In this document: one piece after another, positions 1 to 8,592 of the stretch
Layout of the letters: each line of letters begins with the position of its first letter
How positions within the stretch are numbered: the stretch's first letter is position 1
Notes under the pieces: generated by a model
Database searches by the model: none
Seen by the model: only the letters and a program-made list of their open reading frames with translations
What the model was told of the DNA's origin: nothing
NCBI GenBank assembly: GCA_934644965.1
Contig: CAKUDG010000030.1
Span: 1 to 36,161, forward strand
Source of the DNA: an uncultured Victivallales bacterium
GTDB lineage: Bacteria; Verrucomicrobiota; Lentisphaeria; Victivallales; UBA1829
Reading direction: 5' to 3'
Length of the DNA: 36,161 nt
Made by a program: the position numbers and the translations under genes

Positions 1-7
1 TTTTTTT

Positions 8-112
8 GCCTCCGGCGGCCAGCGTTTCGCCGCTGGATCGCGACAAGGTCACGGACCTTGACCGCGAGAAAAATGCTAACCGCATTTTTCCGTTTCTTTT
101 CTTGCTTCGCAA
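8..112 (-). repeat. Family A hairpin repeat, copy A1
   Basis: First of two direct copies, period 146 bp, in the opposite orientation to the copies near 27.4 and 31.4 kb. Read on the minus strand it has TTGCGAAGCAA, then AAAAATGC/GCATTTTT-type arms, then AAGGTC-cgt-GACCTT, then CCAGCG/CGCTGG arms, then GCC/GGC arms. It is non-coding although some frames stay open through it. Confidence 0.9.
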
Positions 113-153
113 TATTATTTTTTGTTGCTTCGCAAATTTTTATTATTTTTTTT

Positions 154-258
154 GCCTCCGGCGGCCAGCGTTTCGCCGCTGGATCGCGACAAGGTCACGG
201 ACCTTGACCGCGAGAAAAATGCTCAGCGCATTTTTCCGTTTCTTTTCTTGCTTCGCAA
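154..258 (-). repeat. Family A hairpin repeat, copy A2
   Basis: Nearly identical to the copy at 8-112; the loop between the AAAAATGC and GCATTTTT arms differs (tcagc here, taacc in A1) while the arms are the same. Extra TTGCTTCGCAA palindromes lie at 102-112, 125-135 and 248-258, and a variant TTGCTCCGGCAA near 275 sits just beyond the stop of the NrdG-like gene. Confidence 0.9.
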
Positions 259-307
259 ATTTGTATTTTTTTGTTGCTCCGGCAAGAATTTTCAGGGAAA
301 TACAGAA

Positions 308-1051
308 TCAGACGTTCAGGAAGATGCCGGAAAGCCCCTTCACTCTTGTATGCCCCGCCTGACGGGCAAGAGCCACCAGCTCCGAATCGGAATACGTGGG
401 CGTCTTTTCCAATCCCGGTTCCAGCACATCCACCGGATTGAACTGCTGAAGAGTCCACTCCTTCACACCCATCTCATCCAGCTCAGCACGCATCCGGAGC
501 AGGGACTCGGGAGAAAGAATCGCACGATGCACAGTCGTCCGCACATCCAGGGGAATCCGGTTCCGCAAGGCAAATCCTATGGAAGTTCTGACCTTCTCCG
601 CCAATGCCGGATCATGACTCCCGCAAACGTCACAATACTCTCCAGCAGGCGCCTTGTAATCAATTCCAAGCATCTGAAGGAGACCGTCCGAATAAAGAGA
701 CTCCAGCACACCGGGATTCGTCCCGTTGCTGTCCAGTTTGACAGCATACCCCATCTGCTGAACAGTTTGCGCAAAACGGTGCAGTCCCCGCTGAAGTGTC
801 GGTTCTCCTCCGCTGATCACCACCCCGTCCAGCTTGCCAACCCGCGATTCCAGAAACGTCAAAACCTTATGCTCACGAATCAGCGGCTGACTCCCCGGAT
901 CCAGCACCAGATGCGGATTATGACAAAACGCACAGCGCAAATTGCATCCGCCCGTAAACAGCACAGCAGCAATCTTCCCGGGAAAATCAATCAGGGAAAA
1001 ACGCACCAGTCCCCTGATGTCCAATTCATCCTTATTCATCTGTCCATTCAT
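308..1051 (-). CDS. nrdG: Anaerobic ribonucleotide reductase activating protein (NrdG2-type radical SAM)
   Basis: Radical-SAM activase of about 247 aa. The motif GGCNLRCAFCHNP gives the CX3CX2C cysteines that hold the [4Fe-4S] cluster with S-adenosylmethionine, preceded by a typical SLIDFPGKIAAVLFTGGC start. Members of this branch (NrdG2/TIGR02495-like) install the glycyl radical on class III ribonucleotide reductase; pyruvate formate-lyase activases are close relatives, so the exact partner is inferred. No nrdD is in the window. ATG at 1051 has GGAAGGA directly against it, so the next in-frame ATG at 1039, at more usual spacing, may be the true start. A longer open frame reaches 1318 but that part is low-complexity and lacks a site. 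Downstream of the stop lie family A repeats. Confidence 0.88.
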   Translation of the reverse strand: MNGQMNKDELDIRGLVRFSLIDFPGKIAAVLFTGGCNLRCAFCHNPHLVLDPGSQPLIREHKVLTFLESRVGKLDGVVISGGEPTLQRGLHRFAQTVQQMGYAVKLDSNGTNPGVLESLYSDGLLQMLGIDYKAPAGEYCDVCGSHDPALAEKVRTSIGFALRNRIPLDVRTTVHRAILSPESLLRMRAELDEMGVKEWTLQQFNPVDVLEPGLEKTPTYSDSELVALARQAGHTRVKGLSGIFLNV

Positions 1052-1495
1052 TCCTTCCGTAAAAGAATCAGTTGTTTTCTTTTTGCAGCCTGTCCGCCCC
1101 GCCAGAAGCGGGAAATGATGCAGACGGAAACAAGTGAAGAAAGAGGAAAATGCCGCTTTCAGCCATCTCTCCTTCGCTTCTTTTTTCCCCCCACAACACC
1201 AACACTCTCTCCCTCTTCCTGAAGGTTCCGCACCGTTTCCATTCCCGGCTTCTCCTTCTCCCGGCTTTTCTCTCCATGCAGAATCCGGACTCCCGGCATG
1301 CAGATGGATCTCCTTCATGGCAGCACCCTTTGCGGAGGAATACGCCTGAATTGCAGGGAAAGGGAAAAAACAGTCTCTCTCCGTCCTTCTTTTTCCCGTA
1401 CCTCTTCCACCCTCTGAGAAGAGGCAGGCAGAAAGATGTGAAATGAAGAGGAAAATGCTCCGGGAACAGTATCCGCAATCGGGGGACAGGAACGT
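1052..1495. other. Intergenic region, no gene seen
   Basis: About 440 bp between the NrdG-like and HTH genes, both on the minus strand. It is pyrimidine-rich on the plus strand (roughly 1150-1410). Several frames stay open but give low-complexity, charged or Ser/Pro-rich peptides without start sites. No promoter could be assigned. Confidence 0.5.
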
Positions 1496-1861
1496 TCAGC
1501 CGACGGAATCTTTTCTCTTTTTCTGAATTTCTTTTTTCGCGAGCTCTATGATTTCAAAAAGCTTCTGATCCCTGAGCGGCTGGGGAAGTTCGTGAAAGGC
1601 GTCCAGAAGGACCTTTTCATCAGCAGTCAGTTCCGGAGGCCGTTTATGAATGTCAGAAGAAGAAGCGTTCCGCAGATAAGGTTTCAGAAGAGGATGAAGT
1701 TTTCCCCAGGTTTCATTTTTGATATTCTGCGTTTCCCGCCTCAAATATTTTGAGAGGGTTCTGGCGCTGATGTTGGTCAGGCGCGCAAAATCGGTGACGG
1801 ATTCATACCCTTCCTCAATACAGGTGTTGAGAGCTTTCACAATATCGTCTGTGAGTTTCAT
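1496..1861 (-). CDS. Small helix-turn-helix DNA-binding protein
   Basis: 121 aa. Residues about 20-60 (SVTDFARLTNISARTLSKYL) read as a helix-turn-helix of the XRE/Cro type; residues about 80-115 form a charged, probably helical tail (LLDAFHELPQPLRDQKLFEII, then Lys-rich). No catalytic or sensor domain. Start ATG at 1861 has GAGGAGGAG about 11 nt upstream. It follows aroE by 102 bp on the same strand. Probably a cytoplasmic transcription regulator; target unknown. It lacks any integrase or phage neighbour, so a phage repressor origin is not supported. Confidence 0.75.
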   Translation of the reverse strand: MKLTDDIVKALNTCIEEGYESVTDFARLTNISARTLSKYLRRETQNIKNETWGKLHPLLKPYLRNASSSDIHKRPPELTADEKVLLDAFHELPQPLRDQKLFEIIELAKKEIQKKRKDSVG

Positions 1862-1963
1862 TTCACCGGGGCTCCTCCTCGTTAGAAAAATTCATTCTGC
1901 CGGATACGGAGAATCTTGCGGATGTTAAAGATAATTCAAAAGAGGAAAATATCAAGTCCTGTT

Positions 1964-2809
1964 TCAGTCGGAGAAGGCGGAAAACAGAGCGGATCGCATA
2001 ACGGAGAGCGGGACTTCGCGCCGGGTCCAGAGGGAAAGAGATTTTGCACCCTGATGAAGAAGCATGGAAAGCCCGTTGGCACAGGGAATCCTGCGGAGAG
2101 AGGCTTCCCGGATCAGTTTCGTTTCCCGGTAAATGGTGTCGAAAATCAGAATGTCGTGAGGAAAAAGAGAAAGATCAAGCGGAAGCGGATCACTGTCCTT
2201 GAGCCCGAGACTCGTGCATTGGACAGCCAGGCTGGAATCAGCCAGAAAACGCGCCGCACACTCTCTGTCATACAGAGCCGCTCCCTCCGTCTGCAGAAGC
2301 GGAAACTCGCTTTTCAAACGAGACGCAAGCGAAAACGCCTTTTCCGGCGTCCGGTTCAGCAGATATACGGCCTCCGCCCCGCAGAGTGCAAAATGAAAGG
2401 CAAGAGCACGGACAACTCCACCGCAGCCGATGAACGTCACCCGGGATTTTCGGAGGGGAAACGAAAAAACTTCCTGAAGAGCGGCTTCCAGCCCGTATCC
2501 GTCCGTAGTGTCTCCGTAAAGACGGCCGTCTTCCACACAAACTGTGTTCACACTGTCCGCCAGAGTCGACTGCCTTGACAGAACATCCAGATACGGCACA
2601 ATCGCCGACTTGTGCGGAATGGTGATGTTGAACCCCGCCAGATGCCTCCCCGCATCCCGGGTGAAAGACAGAAGATCTTCCGGTTTCACCTGAACGGCAA
2701 TATATTCGGCGTCAAGCCCCATGAACTGCAGAGCGGCGTTCTGCATCGCGGGGGAAAGAGAATGGGAAATCGGGTCCCCGATGACGGCGTACAATGTTTT
2801 CCCGGACAT
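1964..2809 (-). CDS. aroE: Shikimate dehydrogenase
   Basis: 281 aa, normal length for AroE. Reduces 3-dehydroshikimate to shikimate with NADPH in the shikimate pathway (cytoplasm). Substrate-binding signature GDPISHSLSPAMQNAA at residues 11-26, catalytic Lys67 in NITIPHK, catalytic Asp103 in TTDGYG, and the dinucleotide loop GCGGVVRA at 128-135 (a variant of the common GAGGAARA). The ATG at 2809 has AAGGAAAGGA about 12 nt upstream. No other aromatic pathway gene is adjacent; the downstream HTH gene may be co-transcribed. Confidence 0.95.
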   Translation of the reverse strand: MSGKTLYAVIGDPISHSLSPAMQNAALQFMGLDAEYIAVQVKPEDLLSFTRDAGRHLAGFNITIPHKSAIVPYLDVLSRQSTLADSVNTVCVEDGRLYGDTTDGYGLEAALQEVFSFPLRKSRVTFIGCGGVVRALAFHFALCGAEAVYLLNRTPEKAFSLASRLKSEFPLLQTEGAALYDRECAARFLADSSLAVQCTSLGLKDSDPLPLDLSLFPHDILIFDTIYRETKLIREASLRRIPCANGLSMLLHQGAKSLSLWTRREVPLSVMRSALFSAFSD

Positions 2810-2925
2810 AAATCAAAATTTTCCTTTCCTTGGGATTTCATCGTTTAAGTGTACTGTCAGAAACACATTTTCGCAAGTCAGCAAATTAATTTTTCCGCTT
2901 GTTTTGCCGGAACGCAAACCCCCGC

Positions 2926-2954
2926 TTGAAAAACAGCGCCTTCTGCTGTATAGT
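2926..2954 (+). promoter_or_regulatory. Sigma70-type promoter for the Lys-rich small protein
   Basis: TTGAAA (2926-2931), 17-bp spacer, TATAGT (2949-2954). The predicted start of transcription, near 2961, leaves a 5' untranslated region of about 170 nt before the ATG at 3134. The same architecture with TATAGT recurs at 13760 and 33793 in this window. Confidence 0.7.
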
Positions 2955-3133
2955 AATACAGCCTGAAAAAGTTCAGCTGCTTTGTGGAAATAAGACAAAT
3001 GGATCGTCTATTGCGGCGAATCCGCGTTTCCAGGGCGCTTCTTCCGCTGGAACGCGCAAGAACTGCACCTGGAATAAAAACAGAAAAAAAATACGACAGC
3101 AGCCCAATCAGCAAGGAAACGAGGAGGTGGAAA

Positions 3134-3418
3134 ATGACAGCAAAAACTCTGAAGCCCAAAACACCGAAAGCCAAAACTCCAAAAGTCCCAAAAGCAAAAA
3201 CAAACTGCTCCCCTGAGGAAGCCAATCTGAAAAAACTTGCAAGAACACAGATCCCCATGTCCTTCGTCAAAAGACAGAACGGCGCGTGGAACCATCAGGA
3301 CTGGCTCGCATTCCTCGAAGAAATCAAGGCAAAAGGCTATGATCCCATTGATACGGATAAAGTCGGTCTTCTGCTTGAGGAAAAAAAAGTCGTCTTTCTG
3401 ACCTCCCGGGAAGGCTGA
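3134..3418 (+). CDS. Lysine-rich small protein of unknown function
   Basis: 94 aa, not recognised. The first 25 residues are a Lys/Pro/Thr tract made of KPKTPK-AKTPK-VPKAKT repeats, like histone H1 or HU tails. The rest is a compact region with QNGAWNHQDWLAFLEEIKAKG and TDKVGLLLEEKK, probably a small helical fold. The ATG at 3134 was chosen because GAGGAGGTGG lies at ideal spacing; the frame stays open to a GTG at 2984 but without a site and just after the promoter. Monocistronic: own promoter and a terminator-like hairpin at 3559. Nucleic-acid binding is a guess from the basic tail only. Confidence 0.75.
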   Translation: MTAKTLKPKTPKAKTPKVPKAKTNCSPEEANLKKLARTQIPMSFVKRQNGAWNHQDWLAFLEEIKAKGYDPIDTDKVGLLLEEKKVVFLTSREG

Positions 3419-3558
3419 TTGAATTTGTCACAGACTGATCTCCGTTTTTGCAGGAGTTCTTTCTGGGAAGGGAATCGGGAGAAGTCTGCTTTTTTTGTTT
3501 GCAGAGGCTTTTTCCCGGGAATGTTGATCGGCAGGGGGAGAAAAAAAGAGAATCGAGT

Positions 3559-3607
3559 GCGGAGTAGAGTACGTATTTCGTTTCCCGTACTCCGCGTATT
3601 TTGTTTT
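3559..3607 (+). terminator. Probable rho-independent terminator after the small protein
   Basis: Arms GCGGAGTA (3559-3566) and TACTCCGC (3588-3595) pair perfectly; an alternative inner pairing GAGTACG/CGTACTC overlaps them. A T-rich tail (TATTTTGTTTT) follows. It also marks the boundary before pdxA. Confidence 0.5.
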
Positions 3608-3642
3608 CATGACTTTATCTGAACGGATCATGTGATTTTCGT

Positions 3643-4623
3643 ATGAAACGCCTTCCTGTCATTGCCTTCACGATGGGGGATCCTTCCGGGATCGGCCCTG
3701 AAATCGCCGTCAAGGCCATTTCCTCCTTCCACCTTCATGAACTGGCTGAGATCCGTGTCTACGGTTCGCCCGACATTCTCCGGGAGGCGCGGGAGCGTTT
3801 TGCCCCCGATGCGGTGTTTCAGACCGTTCCCTGCGGCACCATGCAGTTCTCCTCCGTACATCCCGGAAAGCTGGATCCCGCCGCCGGACTGGAAGCCTAT
3901 GCCGCGGTTTCAGCCGCGACCAAGGATGCACTCTCCGGAGTTGTGGATGCCGTCGTGACCTGTCCCATGAACAAGGCCGCAGTCAATGAAGCAGGGATTC
4001 CGTTCACAGGGCACACCGAACTGATCGCAGGTCTCTGCGGGACGGAACATTTTGCGATGATGCAGTCCGCCGGGAAACTTCACATTGCCTTTGCCACCAC
4101 ACACATCCCACTGAAGGAAGTGGCGGCAGTCCTGACAGGGGAGCGCATTGAGGAAACCGCCCGTCTCCTTGCAGAAGTTCTGAAAGAAGAAGGCATTCAA
4201 GCCCCCAGGATCGCGATTGCCGCACTCAATCCCCATGCGGGGGAAAACGGGCACATGGGAATGGAAGATGAAGAAGTGGTCAAACCCGCAGTCTCGTCTC
4301 TTCTGAAATCCGGGCTGGATGTGGAAGGACCGTTTCCGCCGGACACTCTGTTCATCCGGAATACACGGGAGCGTTTTGACGGAATTGTCTCCATGTATCA
4401 CGATCAGGGGCACATCCCCTTTAAAATGCTTGCATTCGACCGCGGAGTGAATTCCACGCTCGGCATTCCGATCATCCGGACGAGCGTCGATCACGGAACC
4501 GCATTTGAAATTGCCTGGAAAGGCGTCGCCGACACGGGAAGCCTGCACGAGGCCTTCCGCCTGGCGCTGATCCGGGCCGAACACCGAAAATGGAAGAAAG
4601 GCGGATCAACTCCCCATGTTTGA
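3643..4623 (+). CDS. pdxA: 4-hydroxythreonine-4-phosphate dehydrogenase
   Basis: 326 aa, family length. NAD-dependent oxidation of 4-phosphohydroxy-L-threonine in the DXP-dependent pyridoxal phosphate pathway. Start MGDPSGIGPE is the family signature; metal-binding His154 (TTHIPL), His198 (NPHAGE) and His253 (MYHDQGH) are all present, as is the C-terminal IIRTSVDHGTAFEIA. First gene of a plus-strand operon: queD overlaps its end by 8 bp. The ribosome site at 3643 is weak (no good purine tract within 12 nt), but the family's N-terminus fits this ATG. PLP made here would serve alanine racemase and many others; no other pdx gene is present. Confidence 0.95.
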   Translation: MKRLPVIAFTMGDPSGIGPEIAVKAISSFHLHELAEIRVYGSPDILREARERFAPDAVFQTVPCGTMQFSSVHPGKLDPAAGLEAYAAVSAATKDALSGVVDAVVTCPMNKAAVNEAGIPFTGHTELIAGLCGTEHFAMMQSAGKLHIAFATTHIPLKEVAAVLTGERIEETARLLAEVLKEEGIQAPRIAIAALNPHAGENGHMGMEDEEVVKPAVSSLLKSGLDVEGPFPPDTLFIRNTRERFDGIVSMYHDQGHIPFKMLAFDRGVNSTLGIPIIRTSVDHGTAFEIAWKGVADTGSLHEAFRLALIRAEHRKWKKGGSTPHV

Positions 4624-4993
4624 ACTTGACATCTGCAAAGAATTCTCTGCCGCGCATTCCCTGAAAGGATATCCCGGAAACTGTTCCTCCCTGCACGGAC
4701 ACAACTGGAAGGTTCAGGTGTTCGTCCGCTCCGGGGCTCTGGACGGAATCGGAATCGCACTGGACTTCAAAACTCTGAAAAAGGAACTGGACGCCATCCT
4801 CGCCGAACTGGATCACCGATATCTGAACGATCTGGATCTTTTTGCCGGATGCAACCCGACAAGTGAGAATCTGGCAAAATATATTTATCAGCGTCTCTCC
4901 GGCGCGGTAAACGATGCGGAGAAGGGAATCCGGGTGTCGAAAGTGCGTGTCTGCGAATCGGAGCACTCGGGCGCCGCTTATTTTGAGGACTGA
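4616..4993 (+). CDS. queD: 6-carboxy-5,6,7,8-tetrahydropterin synthase (QueD/PTPS family)
   Basis: 125 aa. Converts 7,8-dihydroneopterin triphosphate to 6-carboxytetrahydropterin on the way to queuosine. Zinc ligands His14 (FSAAH), His27 and His29 (LHGHNW), catalytic Cys23 (GNCSSLHGH), and the C-terminal CESEHSGAAY Glu are all visible. Overlaps the end of pdxA by 8 bp and is followed 7 bp later by the U32 gene, so translational coupling is likely. The neighbouring tRNA-hydroxylase-type gene suggests a shared tRNA-modification theme. Confidence 0.93.
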   Translation: MFELDICKEFSAAHSLKGYPGNCSSLHGHNWKVQVFVRSGALDGIGIALDFKTLKKELDAILAELDHRYLNDLDLFAGCNPTSENLAKYIYQRLSGAVNDAEKGIRVSKVRVCESEHSGAAYFED

Positions 4994-5000
4994 GAAAAAA

Positions 5001-6296
5001 ATGCGCCCGTCCTGCTCCACCACAGGGGAAAAGCAGACCCGTTCCGTACTTCTGCTTGCACCGGCGGGCGGATTTGATTCTCTGGAAGCCGCGCTCCGGA
5101 GCGGAGCCGATGCCGTATATTTCGGTGTGGGGGAACTCAATATGCGTGCCGGAGCAGCGGGGAATTTCACGGAAGAAGATCTCCCTGAAATTGTTTCGCG
5201 CTGTCATGCGCGCGGGGCAAAGGCATTTCTGGCGCTCAACACGGTGCTTTACGATGAGGAACTGCCGGAAGCGCGCCGTCTGGCCATGGCGGCGAAGAAG
5301 GCCGGGGTCGACGCCTGCATTGCCGGTGACATGGCTGCAATCCTGATGCTGCGGGAACTGAATATGCCGGTCCATCTCACGGTGCAGTGCAACATCAGCA
5401 ATCTGGAAGCGCTCCGCTTCCATGCGGCCTTTGCGGACGTTGCGGTGCTGGCCCGTGAACTGCCGCTGGAGTCCATACGAAACATTGCCGAAGGAATCCG
5501 CCGTGAAAACATCCGCGGGCCCGGCGGAGAACTGCTGAAGATCGAACTCTTCATTCACGGAGCGCTCTGCGTGGCGTTATCCGGGAAATGCTATATGAGT
5601 CTGAGCGTATACAACTCCTCCGCAAACAGAGGCAGATGTTTCCAGAACTGCCGGAGAAGATATCTGGTCCGCGATGCGGAAACGGGGACGGAACTGGAAA
5701 TCGATAATCAGTATGTCATGTCTCCAAAAGATCTCTGCACGGTCGCTTTTCTGGACAAGTTGCTGGACGCGGGGGCATCCGTCCTGAAAATCGAGGGACG
5801 CGGCCGTTCCGCCGACTATGTCGCCGCGACGGTCTCGGTCTATCGGGAAGCGCTCGATTCCTGGCTTGAAGGCCGTTTCGCCCGTGAACGGATCCCCGAA
5901 TGGGAAAAACGCCTCAAGGAGGTGTTCAACCGCGGCTTCTGGGAAGGGGGATATTACCTCGGGAAAAAACTCGGCGAATGGAGCGCTTCCGACGGCAACC
6001 GCGCGACAATCCGGAAGTCTTATGCCGGACGCATCAGCAATTACTTCTCCAGGCTCGGCGTCGCGGAAATGCTTGTGGAAGCGGCCGATCTGCACCCCGG
6101 TGATCAGCTCCTGATTACCGGGCCGACAACAGGGGCAGTGAAACTGACCGTGGCGGAGCTGCGTCTGGAACGGGATCCCGTCGCTGAAGCCCCGCGCGGA
6201 CGGGCGGCGTCCTTCCCCGTCCCGGTGAAGGTCCGCTCCGGGGACAAAGTCTATCTTCTGACTCCGGCGGAAACTGAAGCGGGGGAAAATCCGTAA
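5001..6296 (+). CDS. Peptidase U32 family protein, probable RNA hydroxylase (TrhP/RlhA type)
   Basis: 431 aa. The U32 signature is complete: ELFIHGALC-VALSG-KCYMS followed by SSANRGRCFQNCRR, giving Cys190, Cys197, Cys213 and Cys217. Members were first called collagenase-like proteases, but E. coli TrhP and RlhA act in hydroxylation of tRNA U34 and 23S rRNA C2501; which one this matches cannot be decided by eye. The N-terminal half is a TIM-barrel-like region starting LLLAPAGGFDSLEAALRSGADAVYFG. ATG at 5001 was chosen over an upstream in-frame start at 4914 because the latter lies inside queD; TGAGGA is upstream. Third gene of the pdxA operon. Confidence 0.88.
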   Translation: MRPSCSTTGEKQTRSVLLLAPAGGFDSLEAALRSGADAVYFGVGELNMRAGAAGNFTEEDLPEIVSRCHARGAKAFLALNTVLYDEELPEARRLAMAAKKAGVDACIAGDMAAILMLRELNMPVHLTVQCNISNLEALRFHAAFADVAVLARELPLESIRNIAEGIRRENIRGPGGELLKIELFIHGALCVALSGKCYMSLSVYNSSANRGRCFQNCRRRYLVRDAETGTELEIDNQYVMSPKDLCTVAFLDKLLDAGASVLKIEGRGRSADYVAATVSVYREALDSWLEGRFARERIPEWEKRLKEVFNRGFWEGGYYLGKKLGEWSASDGNRATIRKSYAGRISNYFSRLGVAEMLVEAADLHPGDQLLITGPTTGAVKLTVAELRLERDPVAEAPRGRAASFPVPVKVRSGDKVYLLTPAETEAGENP

Positions 6297-6298
6297 TC

Positions 6299-6718
6299 AT
6301 GTGGAAGTTTTACGCAGTCCTCTCAGCCGTTTTCGCAGCCATGACTGCCATCCTCGCCAAGAAGGGAGTGGCGGGAATTGATTCCAATCTGGCCACGGCA
6401 ATCCGGACTTCGTTCGTATTCCTGCTGCTCTGGGCCATTGTTCTCCTCTCCGGAATGGAGAGGCAGATGAAAGCTCTGACGCGGGAGAATCTGTTCTTCC
6501 TTCTGCTTTCAGGAATGGCGACGGGGCTGTCCTGGCTCTTTTATTTCAAGGCGCTCCAGTCCGGAGACGTTTCCAGAGTGGCTCCCATAGACAAGCTCAG
6601 TGTGGCTCTTGTGATTCTCTTCGGAATTCTCTTTCTTCATGAAAGTGTCCGCTGGAATGTTCTGGCGGGGGGAGCCCTGATTGTCCTGGGCAGTCTTCTC
6701 CTCCTGATCGAGCACTGA
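6299..6718 (+). CDS. EamA/DMT-family small membrane transporter
   Basis: 139 aa with about four to five hydrophobic segments (2-22, 32-51, 65-85, 95-112, 117-137). This is one EamA domain, half the common ten-helix size, so it probably works as a dimer. The segment YFKALQSGDVSRVAPIDKLS is characteristic of EamA proteins. It starts 2 bp after the U32 stop and is the last gene of the operon. Substrate unknown. Confidence 0.8.
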   Translation: MWKFYAVLSAVFAAMTAILAKKGVAGIDSNLATAIRTSFVFLLLWAIVLLSGMERQMKALTRENLFFLLLSGMATGLSWLFYFKALQSGDVSRVAPIDKLSVALVILFGILFLHESVRWNVLAGGALIVLGSLLLLIEH

Positions 6719-6822
6719 ACCCGGGAGGGGAAAAGAAAAAAGGACGGAAAATCAAAATTCCTGAAATCCGCGGGACGTTCCTGAAAAGCCCCTTTCCCCC
6801 TTCCCTTCCTCAGGGGAGGGAC

Positions 6823-7995
6823 TCAGATAAAACAGATTCTTGAAATGCACTGATCGAAGCTTTCCTGTCCGCTCAGGATGTCGATTTCGACCCGGAGGAA
6901 GAGGATGGGCAGGTCTCGGCGGTCCAGTCTGGGCATTCGGACCGCATCCTTTTCCGTCGTCATAATCAGTTCCGCTCCCGCGGCCTTGGCATCGTTGATG
7001 AAATCAATCATTTCCTGCTGGCGGTAGCGGTGATGATCGGCATAATGACGCTCCAGAACGAGTTCCGATCCCAGTTCCGTGAGGAAGGCGTTGAAACTCG
7101 CGGGATTCGCAATGGCGGAAATGGAGGCGACTCTTTTCCCCCGCAGATCGGAAAGCGGAAAACGCGTCCCGCGGTCGAAGACATCTTCCAGATAACGCGG
7201 CTTGTGACAGCATTCGATGATTTCGGCACGGTGATTGTGACGGCGGATGAAATTCTTCAGATGACGCAGACGGCTGGATCCATCGGATTTGGTCAGAAAC
7301 ACATAATCGGCGCGGCGAATGTTTTTCACCGGTTCGCGGAGAAGACCGCGGGGAAGGACATGATGATTGTCGAAAGGAGACGTGGTGTCCACCAGAAGGA
7401 TGTTGATATGGGCTTTCAGATTCAGATACTGGAAGCCGTCGTCCAGAATCAGAGTGTCGGTGCGGAATTCCTCGATGGCGTAGAGACCGGATTTCACGCG
7501 GTCCTTGTCGACCAGCACCACAACGTTCTTGAGGTTCGAGGCCAGCATGAACGGTTCATCTCCGGCGCTCATGGAATTCAGAAGCAGGTTTTTCCCGTCC
7601 GAAACCACGCGGGGGGGGACTTCCATTTTTTTCGAGGAGAATTTCTTGCGGAGCTTGTCCAGCAGGGAACGGTCCCGGCTCCGGTAACCTCGACTCAATA
7701 CCGCGACCCGTCTCCCCTTCTGGCTCAGGGTCTTTGCAAAAACCTCCACCACGGGCGTCTTCCCGGTCCCCCCGCAGGTCAGATTCCCGATGCTCACCAC
7801 CAGGCAGCCGATTGCCCGGTTGCGGATCACACGGTTCTCATACAGCCAGATCCGGAACTGGACAGCGCGCCGGTACATCCGCGATGCAAAAAAAAGAATC
7901 CCGTTCGCCAGAACGTCGATGGGCTGATGCCGTTTTTCGCGGATAATCTCAATGAAGTACTGTTCGAGATTTTCGCCGATTTCCCTGAGCGTCAT
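6823..7995 (-). CDS. lpxK: Tetraacyldisaccharide 4'-kinase
   Basis: 390 aa. Phosphorylates the 4' position of the lipid A precursor at the inner membrane, using ATP. P-loop SIGNLTCGGTGKTPVVE at residues 68-84, followed by VLSRGYRS, the DEPFMLA and LDDGFQY segments and a C-terminal TTEKDAVR typical of LpxK. An N-terminal hydrophobic/amphipathic stretch (about 25-50) fits membrane association. The ATG at 7995 lies where homologues begin; the frame continues to 8625 but the extra part is Pro/Ser-rich and not conserved in type. It implies a lipid A-bearing outer membrane. Convergent with the EamA gene. Confidence 0.93.
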   Translation of the reverse strand: MTLREIGENLEQYFIEIIREKRHQPIDVLANGILFFASRMYRRAVQFRIWLYENRVIRNRAIGCLVVSIGNLTCGGTGKTPVVEVFAKTLSQKGRRVAVLSRGYRSRDRSLLDKLRKKFSSKKMEVPPRVVSDGKNLLLNSMSAGDEPFMLASNLKNVVVLVDKDRVKSGLYAIEEFRTDTLILDDGFQYLNLKAHINILLVDTTSPFDNHHVLPRGLLREPVKNIRRADYVFLTKSDGSSRLRHLKNFIRRHNHRAEIIECCHKPRYLEDVFDRGTRFPLSDLRGKRVASISAIANPASFNAFLTELGSELVLERHYADHHRYRQQEMIDFINDAKAAGAELIMTTEKDAVRMPRLDRRDLPILFLRVEIDILSGQESFDQCISRICFI

Positions 7996-8592
7996 TCCTG
8001 TTGTCTCCGCTGTACCTTGTCGCAGAGGGCAAGATAATTCCGTTTCGCAAATAAGCAAGCCCGATTCCCGTTTTTCAGTCGAAAAACCTGTCTCAGCGCT
8101 GCAGGCCGCCGGAGGGGGGGATCCCCGGGGATTCGTCCGGGAAAGATCCCCGTCTATCTCTGTGGAGGAAGGGGGGGTGGAAGGGGAGCGGAGGGAGAAG
8201 GGAATGCCTCTGAATGCGTATTTCCTCCCTTCGGAACCGGAAAGATGCAGAATGAAGAAAAATCTTTTCCTCTCAAAATTCAATGCGGCGCCGTTTCTTT
8301 TCCCCCCTGCCTCAAGGGGGCATCCCTTTTCGTCAGGAGAAGGGACCGAATGTCCTGGACAGGTAGAAAAGTTCCCTTGATTCCAGGCCGTTCCGGAATT
8401 ACATTGAAGCAAATTCTCATGGAATTTTTCCCGTGGATCCTCCCGGCCGGAGGAAATGGATTCGGGAAAGGGAAAGAGAGTCCGTGCAGTGACACACCCT
8501 TGCGGGGCGTATCTGCCGGACTCCGCGTTCCCGGAAACGGGAAAGGGAAAAACTCGGAACAATCGAAGAGAAATGGAGGAACAGGCATCATC
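7996..8592. other. Divergent intergenic region, no gene seen
   Basis: About 600 bp between lpxK and the flavoprotein. It must hold the start signals of both, but no convincing -35/-10 pair was found. It has short G- and C-tracts (for example CCCCC..GGGGG near 8305-8322) that could pair. Both long open frames across it give unlikely, low-complexity peptides. Confidence 0.45.

Noticed and set aside
6..362. Open frame reading through the A1 and A2 repeats
   Set aside because: Its peptide is a direct product of the 146-bp repeat period, has no ribosome site and runs into the 3' end of the NrdG-like gene on the other strand.
122..1222. 366-codon plus-strand open frame
   Set aside because: Antisense to the well-supported NrdG-like gene and begins in a repeat.
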